Assembly: GCA_026873275.1 (NCBI GenBank) | Contig: JANTUC010000012.1 | Coordinates: forward strand, 1,074,001 to 1,138,000 | DNA from: Pseudopithomyces maydicus | Taxonomy: Eukaryota; Ascomycota; Dothideomycetes; Pleosporales; Didymosphaeriaceae | Direction of reading: 5' to 3' | DNA: 64,000 nucleotides | In this document: positions 35,514 through 46,300 of the stretch, one piece after another | Layout: every line of letters begins with the position of its first letter | Position numbering within the stretch: position 1 is the first letter of the stretch | Position numbers and translations under genes: made by a program | Notes under the pieces: model-generated | What the model saw: the letters and a program-made list of their open reading frames with translations, nothing else | Told to the model about the DNA's origin: nothing | The model's database searches: none

Positions 35514-38500
35514 ATGTCTCGTCGCGGGAGGTTGCCGACCTCTTACAGCGCTTCGGGCAGTTCGTCCTATCCAACTCATAGCTATGCTGACTATGGCACA
35601 ACCACTACGTCTCGTCCAAGGACGCGTCGGAGCACCGGAAGACCATCCACTGCTCGCCCCCGGACTGGCGCATCTACCATCGCTCGTGCAGAGGCACAGA
35701 CAGTCATATGTGCCGTCGCTGAGTCACGCGGTATCTCGCCCACAGTCGGCATATCATTCGTCAATATGGACACCGGAGAAGCCGTGCTCTGTCAAATATG
35801 TGACAGCCAGACATATGTCAAGACCATTCACAAGCTTCGTGTCTATGCACCCTCTGAGATACTGATCGTGTCTACCTCTGCTAGTCCCAAGTCCAAGCTA
35901 CTCTCCATCATTGAAGAAAATATTGAAATCATGGAGAGCAAAATTTCCCTGATCGATCGCAAGTACTGGGCGGAAAGCGCTGGATATGATTACATTCAGA
36001 CACTGGCACTCGATGATGATGTGGAGGCTATCAGGCTTGCTGTGAACGGTAGTTACTATGCTATCTGCTGCATAGCTGCTGTAAGAGGCTTGATTCTCAT
36101 CAAAATGCTCCTTAACAAAGTCATTCTAGGTCTTGAAATACATCGAGCTAGTGTATCGGGTCAGTTTTCCATATCACTCGCTCAGGATGAAATACGAGCC
36201 ATCCGAGGGTTCTATGATGATTGATGTTTCTACCATCTACTCGCTTGAACTCGTCCAGAACTTACGCAATCCAAAATCAAGAGACTGTTTGTTCGGCCTT
36301 CTCAATGAGACTCAGACTCCTATGGGAGGTCGCCTACTGCGCAGCAATGTACTACAGCCGCTAACTGATGCCGACACCTTGAACAAGCGATACGATGCCG
36401 TTGACGAGCTACAGATGAAAGAGGATATGTTCTATGGTACTCGTACGGCTTTGAAGAATTTCTTAGACGCTGACAGAATACTAACAAATGTATGATTCAC
36501 ACCGTGATCAATGCTCCGATTTGCTGACCTGCAATTTCAGCTGATAATTATTCCAACGAAACCTACCATACACACTACCGAGCAAAGCATCAACCAAGTT
36601 ATCATGTTAAAGCAGTTAGCTCTCTCAGTGTCGCCTATATATGAAGCATTGACTGGAGCACGAAGCTGGATGCTGAATAACATCCGCGAAGTAAGTACTC
36701 GTAGAAGTTTTCATTGAATCGAGTTGATCCTTCTATAGCTCTGTGCTCCTGAAAATATCACGCCAGTCCTTAATTTGATCAATAACTACATCAATGAAGA
36801 TACTGCGTATGCCAAAAAGCCACTCGAGCTTCGAAATCAGCGGAACTATGCTGTCAAGTCTGGAGTCAATGGCTTGCTCGACGTAGCCCGAACAGCATAC
36901 AAGGAAGCCATGGAGGATGCTTACCAACATGTAACCGAATTGACTGGTAAGTCGTCTATTTCCCTACCGATATCAGTCTAACGCCGGACCAGAGGAGTAC
37001 AACATCAAATTAGATCTCAAATACGAGGCTGGTCGTAACTTCTACATTCGCGTTCCCACATCAGAGCTTGAAGACAGGGCTCTTCCTCCTGTTTTTACTA
37101 ATGTTTTCAAAAAGAAGAACATGATTGAATGCCAGACAGTAGAACTGATGAAGAGGAACCAGAAGATTAACATCTCTCATCAGGAAGTCGTGTTGATGAG
37201 TGCGTGTGACTCTTATAGCAGTGTTCATACGGCTAACAGCTATAGGTGATGAAGCTATCCAAACTCTGGTTGAGGAAGTCCGTGGCCATATGTCGGCTCT
37301 ATTCAAGATATGTGAGGCTATTGGCATGTTAGACATGGTAGGTCCTCCAAGGGTAGCCTTGAAATCCTCATGCTGAAGTCTTCCAGCTATCAGCTTTTGC
37401 ACATCTTGTTACAATCAATGAGTACGTACGGCCTTGCATTAGTGATACTCTCGGACTCAAATCGGCTCGACATCCTATACGAGAGAAGATCATGCAGACG
37501 AAATTCATACCAAATGACGTATACGCAACGCAACAGTCTCGCTTCCAGATTATCACTGGCTGTAATATGAGCGGAAAGAGTACTTTCATTCGCTCGATTG
37601 CACTTTTGTCCATTATGGCCCAGGTGGGAAGCTTTGTTCCTGCAAGTAGTGCCTCCTTCCCTATTATACACAACCTATTCGCGAGGGTAGGCATGGACGA
37701 CAATATTGAAAGCAACGTATCTACTTTTGCAGCAGAGATGCGGGAGATTGCGTTTATACTGCGGAATCTCGAGAGGCGTAGCATGACTATTGTGGACGAA
37801 CTTGGCCGTGGCACTAGCACTCGCGACGGGCTCGCCATTGCAATTGCCATTGCCGAAGCTCTAATTGACAGTAGAGCTTTAGTATGGTTTGCTACCCATT
37901 TCAAAGACCTACCTACCATTTTATCCGAACGTAATGGTGTTATTTGTCTTCAGCTTGCGGTTGAAGTAAGTATTCCCGTTCGAAATTGATACCTTACACT
38001 TACCTGCTAAAGATCAGCGAGGACGACACTATGACGATGTTGTATCGCGCGGTGGAAGGCACTGTGCAGGAAACACATTACGGCCTCGCTCTTGCCCGCG
38101 CAGTTCCTCTCCCGCCCAAGGTTCTTGCTGACGCTACCTACTTCGCACACAAACTTGAGCGTCGTCTCATGAAGAAAAAGAAAATTTCCCAAAACGTCAT
38201 CAATGAGCGCCGCCGCAAACTCATTCTCGATTTGAAAGAACACCTCGTGCAAGCGTATAACGGTTCACTGGAGGGCGAACTACTGACTAGCTGGTTACTG
38301 GAGTTACGAAAGGAGTTCGTGAACAGAATGACAGCTATCAATGAGGAAGAGAGCAACGTTGTGGAAAGCGAGAGTGATGACGAAGAGAGCGATGTGGATA
38401 TGGGAGACAGCAATGAGGATGATCAGATAATGATAGATGCTGATGAGGAATCGCGAGTCAACACCCTGGGATCGGAAGAGCGTCTGCCTACTGCCATATC

Positions 38501-38600
38501 GATTGGCTCGAGGCTCACTTCAACGCAATCAATTTCTACAATAAGACAGGCCTCAGAGGCGATGTCGTCTGTGAGGGCGGTCTCTGAAAATGGTTACTGA
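35514..38600 (+). CDS. MSH4: Meiosis-specific MutS homologue Msh4
   Basis: Msh4 pairs with Msh5 to stabilise Holliday-junction intermediates and promote interfering crossovers. Eight exons encode 916 residues; introns are 36081-36129, 36490-36540, 36691-36738, 36947-36992, 37200-37245, 37338-37386 and 37966-38012. A Ser/Arg-rich N-terminus precedes the connector domain (ISPTVGISFVNMDTGEAVLC). The lever region has KYEPSEGSMMIDVSTIYSLE. The ATPase has Walker A TGCNMSGKSTF near residue 588 and signature SNVSTFAAEMREI. Walker B is IVDELGRGTSTRDG, and FATHF follows. The Cys in Walker A is also seen in yeast Msh4. Like the family it lacks the mismatch-recognition domain I. A long acidic Ser-rich tail follows about residue 833. 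The start at 35514 is my choice over 35400. Confidence 0.95.
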
Positions 38601-40390
38601 GCCCTAGAAAACAAGTAAACTCGACGCAATGGGGGAGGTGATGCGGCTGAGAATACCGAGTACGATGTGAATTGAGGCGCAAATTTGCGTGGAACCAGAC
38701 TGAACAACTATGTGTTGCTGAGTAGATACATGTCGTGCATCTTCTAGCATAACTGATATGCATAACAATGTATTACGGCATCATGGTGAAAAATATTCAA
38801 ATCGAGCATCATCAAGCGCTATTTCAAGTCGACTAGACATGAAAGGTGACATTCAGACAGATTAGGGTCACATATGACGCTCAACGTGGGATTGGTAACC
38901 ATGTCAGTGGCTTCCGGATACCATACGAGTTTAGACACGGTGTAGCCTGCATATGCATCTTGAAAAATTCTTTCGATCTGAAACAACCCCCAAATACTAC
39001 CAAGATACCCATTGAACAACGTGCTGGTACAAGTAAGCTAACAACTCCCTTCTGTCTTCTCCGATTGTAGGACCCATCACACTTGATCACATTCAGACCC
39101 ACAAAAATCCTCATTGCGAATACTCTCACCGCCAATGTGCATATCTGTGAACAAATCGCCCACGTCTTACAAGCGCGATCACGCAGTAGCACAATCTCCC
39201 CACGCCCCACTCCCGTGCTGCATACCCCCGCTGCTCTCCTCCCTACGTGCATACTCACCGTAATATCGGGGATCATCCTTGCACACGCACACCAGGCAAC
39301 GGGGCGCGGACGCCCACACTGGACATTGCTGCCGGTGAGAGTGCATGCACGAGCTTCTGGATGCAGATGAGATGCATGCGCAACCGGGATGCAGAAGTAT
39401 CGATCTGTGCGTCTGAAACAGACCGACAGAGGGCGCGGCGGGAGCTGAAAGGAGGATGTGCTTCTTGGGCGCAAGTAGGTAGTAAAACAAATATTCTCGT
39501 GCTACGAAAGGGGAGGCGGGTGGTGGGTCGGGCTCGAGCATGGGAGGAAGTCTGTTTGAACGTCATGGCTGGTTGGGATATGGTTTGGATTTTCTAATCG
39601 AGTTTTTTTATTGTAAGTATCCATGGTGCTCTATGATTCTCCAGATCTACCATGTTCCTAGCCTTCTATCCTTACATGATGCTTTGTAGTACGTATTTCT
39701 TCTGTGTGCTGTAGGATCTACACCCATTGAAGTTGGGCATAAGTGTCCTAAGGCGTACGGCCCTGCATCAAGTAACGCCTGAGAGGCTCAGAAGGAAATG
39801 ATCTGTCAGTGATGGTACAAAAGCCAGATCTGGAGTCAATACCAATATCTTGAGATAGGGATATTTGGAAATCAGCAAGTACGCAGACAATATACAACAA
39901 CCATTACGTGCTCAAACTCAGCATAAGAAAAATAAAGAACGTGTGATGTTTGGTTGCCGCGCCGTAAGAATGAGAAGCAAGCTAATGCGAGCGAGCGATC
40001 GAATACCAAGAAGTACGAAGTGCAGAGGTCGACGAAGTCTTGAAGTTATACTGTCATATATGGGTGAAGGAAAAGGAGAGACAGACAGTTGACGCTGAGT
40101 CATGCAGATCTAAATAAGGGTGATGCCTTCGAAGAGTGCGGACGATGACAAATATTTCGCTCAGATCCGGTGGAGACGCCGCCAAATGCTGTAACTAATG
40201 CCTGGAAACGAAAACGCCCCAACGAATGTTTTGTAGAAGTGCACAAGGGCTTGCAGCTCTGAGTTAAACCGGTCTTTTTGAAACAGGAAGATGACTGAGG
40301 ATCGTTGAAGCGAGTTGGGTGTTTATATGAGACTCTTCGTCTAGAGAAAGCCCCATTGATTCAAGGATAAGTTTTGAGCATTACCTAAGT
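38601..40390. other. Convergent intergenic region, no gene seen
   Basis: This 1.8 kb lies between the 3' ends of MSH4 and the Zn2Cys6 gene. Minus 38881-39474 is open for 197 codons. It overlaps plus-strand frames, is Cys/Arg-rich with no recognisable motif, and I judge it chance. The rest is AT-rich with short frames. Confidence 0.5.
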
Positions 40391-41960
40391 TCAAAAACTC
40401 AAATTGCCAACTGCCGTAGGGGTCCAGTGCAAGGTGGGCTTCTTTGCCAGGTTTTTCAGAGCAGCCTGGCTTTGTGGTCGGCTCTGGCCGTGACTCAAGG
40501 GCGTGTAGTGAAGGCCGCTCACCAGCGTCGAGCTATCACTATTGGACGAACTAAGGGAGCTCGAGCTGCTTCCGATGCCGTATAGATTGTTCTGTGACGC
40601 CTGTCGCGGAATTGGAATCTTCTTGTTCTTCGGGGATGAGGTCACAGCTTTGTAATCTTGACTATCTCGAAAATTCGAATATACGGACAGCGAAGGTGTC
40701 GGTGCGATATCAAAGAGCGGCGCCGTGCTAAAGTTGTATTGAGGGGTAGTAGAGACCGAGAGCTCCTGTGTCGTTGCAGGTGCGACGACATCAGCAGTTG
40801 TCCCTGTTGTAGGTGCGGTGATTTGAGTAGCGAGTCCATCGCTTGTCGTTGTTGCAGCTTGGGCTTCGACTTCGTTATTGAAGGGAAATACAGGTTTTGC
40901 GAACTTTCCGCTACCAAGCGGTGCTTTTCCTGTAGTTCGAGCCGAGCGTAATCGCTGGTCTTGCATTTGGTCCACTACATTCCTTGATGTCTGCGCAGGA
41001 GATGGTTGCGGGATCGGCAACTGAGGCCTCTGTGACGCTGGAAGACTGGCGCGTGTATGAGGTCTCTCAGGGAGCGTCAGCTGGAGGGATGTCATGCTAT
41101 TTGAGAGCGTTTCAGAGCTAGCGGCGGGTCGAATATTATGTTGTACGTAAGGAAGACCACTCGCCGTATACAGTGCAGAGTCATGACCCATGTAGCTGTT
41201 ATGAGCGTTTCTTCCAGCTGCGTTCCAGCTATAGTTGCTATGGTATGCGATCGGGCTATGGGCCGGCAGGTATGCTGCAGGTTGATCTAAACCATAAGCT
41301 TCAACCGGAGAAGGATCCTCTGAGCTGTATGGGGAATTATTCCATGTTGCTTGTGAGTACATGGATCTGGTGTCTAAAGCAGGTGGGTACGTCGTTGGTC
41401 GGGACCGGGCCGGGCTAGTCGGTGTATTGTATAGCATGAAAGCTGGCGAGTTAGCGAGTTGGTTGAAGTTGTGAAGATCTATCATGCTGGTAGCTTCGCC
41501 AGACCCAACCTAAAATTATCAGTTTGGCTGTAGTGTTATCGATCGTGAACCATGACTGACGCGATGGAAAGCGCATGTCTTAGGATCAAGACCAGCAGAG
41601 TGGCAGTTTTGGCAGCCAGTGCCATCTCCCGGATCGCCACTGCAGCGGATTTTCCGCTTTCGACAGCGGGCACACTGTTCCCAGATCAGTCATCACTCAA
41701 TTATAAATAAATATATGAAGCGCATGGGTAAGAAAACTTACAGCTACGGCTACGCGTCGTCTCTGTCCGATCTCATTGTCTTCCTCGCGGCGATGGTTCA
41801 TGTGAAGTCTAGAGCCACCCACTGGGGCACGCATTGGACAAACTCTCGAATTAATCCTAGTACCGCTAGAGATTGCATTCTGTTCAGTGTATGCATATTG
41901 TTGTAGTGGATATCCAATGTCGGCATGCTGAGAATAACGGTATCCCGAGTCGAACTCCAT
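40391..41960 (-). CDS. Zn2Cys6 transcription factor
   Basis: Three exons (41742-41960, 41561-41674, 40391-41509; introns 67 and 51 nt) encode 483 residues. The zinc cluster starts at residue 74 and is split from its basic lead-in RRRVAVA by the first intron. It reads CARCRKRKIRCSGD, then GTGCQNCHSAGLDPKTC. Spacing is C-x2-C-x6-C-x9-C-x2-C-x9-C; the last gap is one longer than the usual 6-8. The second intron follows FHR and the last exon opens VGSGEATSMIDLHNFNQL. The remainder is disordered, rich in Ser, Gln, Pro and Thr, and lacks the fungal-specific MHR domain. It is presumably a nuclear DNA-binding regulator. Targets are unknown, and no biosynthetic genes adjoin it. Confidence 0.88.
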
Positions 41961-44825
41961 GTCGCTTCCCAGCCGTTGAATGTCTCGGTTCGAAGCTTAA
42001 CTCGAGAGCAAGCTCTACGATTTAGTTCGAGATCGAGACAATGTCTCACTGTATTTTGTCTCAGTGCCGCAATCCCGTATGATGTGGGCTATGTAAGGAC
42101 TATTTTTGTCCGGTGAAGCGCAAATCGTGACAATATCACGAAGCCGAGCTCCGTCCGTGAGTTGTTTATACGAGAGATTGAAGGGAACTAGGTTTATCAT
42201 TGTGACGTGGCGCGAAAAGGTACACTTGAGGAGGTTGTGCTGCAGGAACAGTCAGCAAAGGCGGGTTTGTGGTCGCATGCCCTTGCAAGCCGGGTAGATG
42301 CAGTAGACACCAGGCAGGCTAGAAGCTCAGCCTGCTGTATGTAAAACGGAAGTCGGCCTGCAGATAGCGACGCACAGGCAACATCACACAGGGGAAATTT
42401 GCTGTACCCTATCTGCAGCCTCCTGCGCTTGCGGTCTACCAGTGCTAGTGACGCCAGGTCCTCGCAACAACTGAATGCTCACTTGGATAAGGCGAGTAGA
42501 GGGCTGAAAGTTAGACTATGCAAACATAACATATATGTGCTTTTGAAGAGGCTGCAGGTAACCATCTGGATCGTCTAGAAAAGCCACTCTTTGTTTGCGG
42601 CTTTACAGTACAGTACGTGTGACCGGGGAAGTCGGCAAGCAAGGCAGGTAGCGTGACCAACAATCATTTCAGGCACTGTGCAATCGTGAAAGGAAAGCAT
42701 GCTATCCACATGTACTATCCGGAAAGTCATACGCGGAAAAAGGAAAGCGACTCATTATTGCGGGTTCCTCGAAAGGCTATAATATGTCTCATGCAAGTTT
42801 CGTTCAGAAAAGGTTTAATGGCATGCAGACATCGCGAACGTAATACTGGCGCAAAAAGCAAACGTTGGTCGTCCTTTCATGTATCAAGATGGACGATCCT
42901 TGTTGGCACATACATTGTCTTTGGAACAGAATCAGCAAGGCGGTGGCCCTACTAGAAGCAGCATCCCGAGGTCATGCAGGCATCGATGAGTGTGTTTTGC
43001 ATAAGATTCGTCGCTATTGGGGCAGAAACAGCAAGTATCCGCACCTACGATAAAGCGACCAGACACTGTGACGCGATTGCGAGGCCCCCAAAGTACCTGT
43101 TGCAGCCCTGTCACGGGGAGAGTGCTTCTGTCACAAGTCACGCGTACATGATGACACCTAATATTCTCCTGAATTCGAATAGCAAGTGCTTAAGAATGGA
43201 AATATAGGGAGACTTTAAGATTCGGTCAAAAGTAATAATGAATTCATCGGAAAGAAGATCATGCCACTCACAGCAATACTCGCCCGATAAGGCTTTACCG
43301 TCTTGATTCGAGAAGTAGAAGACCACTTTACCCATCGTGGCTTGAATCAGGTTGTCCCAATACGGAAGCAAACTTACCCATCCGCAGATTGCCTGGGGTG
43401 ACAAACGTGCGCAAACCATCGGGTAACGCCACATGAGAGTGACAGCTGTAGATGCTCGGGGCATTCCAAAGAAGATAAGTGCAATGCCGTGTTTCGAGGC
43501 ACCTGGTCCCTTAACTGAGAGGACCCGCGCTTTTGGGATATCAGCAAAAGTGACAGAAAGTACTGTATATGTATATGTCGGCGACTGTATGGATGTTTTC
43601 GTCATGCGGGCACCATTAAACATGTCTATACAGTTTTTGCACAACACGGAGATTTTTGACCTGTTGGAGACCTGCATAGAGCAGGGTGGTGATTGTGTGA
43701 CCTGTCTATACCCGTAGCTCATGCTGTGTACTGCCTAAGAGGATGTCGCTGGGCTGAACGAGGGAAGTCGCTTCCCAAGCTATGCCATGGCTCAAAGTTG
43801 CCCTTCGGTACATGAGGCAAGGCAAACATGGTGTCCCATGCTCTGTAGAATACGAAAAGCAATTTCGAAATCCAATTGAAATGCTGAGGGGGGCACCTCT
43901 TGGACAGCCTTCCTGTTGAAGAAGATAGACTACTCAGCGACATGAACCTCCGGTCACCGCTAAATTTCTTATCGCAAAGACCCATCTGTTATTCACCGCG
44001 GGGACTTAAAAAGATAGCTTCGGCAATACCTGTACCTTCCCGATGCCGGATGCGGTTGAATACGGCCTCGGGTTACAGGTCGGTTCGTCTGAGCATTTCG
44101 GGCCGATTCAGGGACTCTCTGGGCTTCCATGGGTTACTTCTTTTTGCAACACGAGAGGGCGTGTCCTCTGCGATGACCTCTCAGATTCGAGTGCACGGTA
44201 GCAAACAATACCTAGGCACCTCATGTGAATCGCTGTATGGCGTCGACCCCACGTTCAAGCACATGCACACTCTAATCATACAAGCCGGGTAAACAAGCAG
44301 TGATGCGGCAGAACGTTGCCTCGATATTATCAGAAACAATGTGGCAAGCTGTCAGAGAAGGAGGCGGACGGTACGTACCTCTTTCTTGGTGGGGTATGCA
44401 TATGTCATTATGTAAGAAGGCTGACCACCATGAAGGGGGATGGTCATTGGTTCTGCATGGACCCAATGGAATGTGTTTGCACTACTTGGCAGTATGTAAC
44501 TGATCTCAGAGGGAAAAAAGTCAGGCTGTGGAAGGTAGACTGTAGGACATCCCGTGCTTTTGATGTTAATATGATCTTTATAATAGGGAGTAGGCCCGTT
44601 CCATCACTGCTCGATATTCAGTGTGTGTGGAATATTGGGTACCAAAGCACGCGCATAGTCATCGTCCTTAGTCTAGTATTGCTAGAGCTCTCACCCAATT
44701 CACTCCTCACCCGATCTCTCTCTCTTTTAGTACAGGCGCTAATTGTTCTGTCACACGTGTCTCAAAGCCTCAAAGGCATAACAGTTGCGTCTTTAAATTG
44801 GGAAGACATCAACTTTGTTATCTGG
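41961..44825. other. 2.9 kb gene-free region upstream of the Zn2Cys6 gene
   Basis: The region lies between the start of the Zn2Cys6 gene and the stop of the dienelactone hydrolase gene, both on minus. It should include a long promoter for the regulator. The longest open frame (minus 43138-43722, 194 codons) has no motif and overlaps a plus-strand frame. No repeats or transposon remnants stand out. Confidence 0.5.
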
Positions 44826-45777
44826 TTATCCACTATGGCGATCACCACCCTCTTCCCCATGCAACCACTCCCTCATCCATCCCACCTGAGCTCTTTTCGC
44901 CCTTAACATCGCCCTCTTCTCCTTCTTATCATTCATGTTGCCCCTCGTTGCAAAAGCATGCTCCACACCCGGGAAATACTGATAATCATACGGCACACCC
45001 TTGGTGGGAATCACCTCATTTGCATATGCCTTCAGTTCAGGCGTAAACGCATTATCGATCTCCGGCGCACAGATCTGTACCGGCACTCCAATGCCATCAA
45101 TTTCTTCCTTGGTCAGCAACGTAGGGTGTGCGGTGGAAACACCTGAAACCCAATCAGCATTATACTCTAACATATATATCATGGGGTCCGAAGCAGGCAA
45201 AACGAGACCATACATACAATCCACCAACCCGTTCTCCGCACGGCTACCCAAACAAAACAGACTCCATCCCCCATAGCAATACCCAATCACCCCCACCTTC
45301 TCATACTTCTCCCTCAGCGCCTGCGCAACAGCCTTGAGCTCAGGCCACCGCTTCTCCTTCGCATTCCGGTTTGACCACCCTTCCAGGTCAAATTCGCCCC
45401 AGCGATTCGTGTCGGCGATCATCTCAGGATTGAGCACCTCGCCACCGAAGAAGTCGGGCAGGTATACGGTTGCATTTGCCTCGGCGGCGTAGGCGTCGCA
45501 GAGGAGTCGCGTGTTGGTGAAGGTCCAGCCGAAGAGGTCTGGCGGAGTTAGTATGTAGAGGCGAAACGGACCGTCTCGGTGGATCGACTGGGGTAAATTG
45601 GGGTGCCAGTTTAGACGGCCCGAGGAACTGGGAAGGGAGAGAAATACCTGCAACTACGAGTATGGCGACTTTGGGGTGGGTTCCTACGATGTATGTTTCA
45701 TTCTCCGCAATCTTGGCCTCGCTGCCGGTTGGCGTGCCGTTCCACTGGAAACCGGATATGCAGCATTCGGTGATCAT
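44826..45777 (-). CDS. Dienelactone hydrolase family protein
   Basis: Two exons (45648-45777 and 44826-45538; intron 109 nt) encode a 280-residue alpha/beta hydrolase, the usual size. The splice joins PKVAILVVA to DLFGWTFTNTRLLCDAYAAE. The nucleophile is Cys131 in GVIGYCYGGWSLF. The expected acid is Asp205 in ICAPEIDNAF and the His is His237 in YFPGVEHAFATRG, so the Cys-Asp-His triad is complete. Bacterial relatives open dienelactones in chloroaromatic degradation, but fungal copies are numerous and mostly of unknown substrate. No signal peptide is seen, so it is probably cytosolic. It lies downstream of BRN1 on the same strand with no functional link apparent. Confidence 0.9.
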
Positions 45778-46300
45778 TGTTTTTCAGCTCTTTTCTTTGT
45801 GGAATGTTTCGTTGGGATGGAATTTCGTGCAAGCATGCATGTTATTCATATATACCAGCGCGACAGAATACGACGGAGATATCGGCCTTGTCTGTCAGCG
45901 GCCCGTCAAAGAGATCCACGGAGCGCCAGCTAAACTTTGACGCGCGTGCGAACTGCAGACAATGGTCGACGCTGAGTTTCAAACAGAACCCATGCAGGCA
46001 CCATGGGGGTGTAAGCACTCGGCTGCCATGGACATCCGCGTAGCGCCGCGGACCTCCGGATTCATGCCAGGTTCGGTACGGACAGTGATACTGAGAACGC
46101 AAGCTGTAAAAAGCAATTGAGTTTGGATCGGGAACAATCCATTGAATGGAAGAGTGTTCATTTTCAAGATCGTGCCACATAAAGCGTTTTGCCCTTGCTT
46201 CCCAGCCCCTATATGCAACCTCTCCATAGCCGATCCAGTGAACGCCAAACCCATGGTATAGGAACGCGAAATCATAATAACAATACCAACGAAAAGGAAC
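45778..46300. promoter_or_regulatory. Intergenic between BRN1 and the dienelactone hydrolase gene
   Basis: These 523 bp hold the hydrolase promoter and the BRN1 3' UTR. Overlapping open frames on both strands are short. Nothing distinctive is seen. Confidence 0.5.

Noticed and set aside
38881..39474. 197-codon minus-strand open frame
   Set aside because: Cys/Arg-rich, no domain, overlapped by plus-strand frames, and located in a convergent 3' region.
43138..43722. 194-codon minus-strand open frame
   Set aside because: No motif, overlaps a plus-strand frame of 94 codons, and a frame this long is expected about once by chance in a window of this size.
40391..45777. Regulator-enzyme pair (Zn2Cys6 gene and dienelactone hydrolase)
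   Set aside because: They are 2.9 kb apart in tandem with nothing between, and no shared motif was found to link them.
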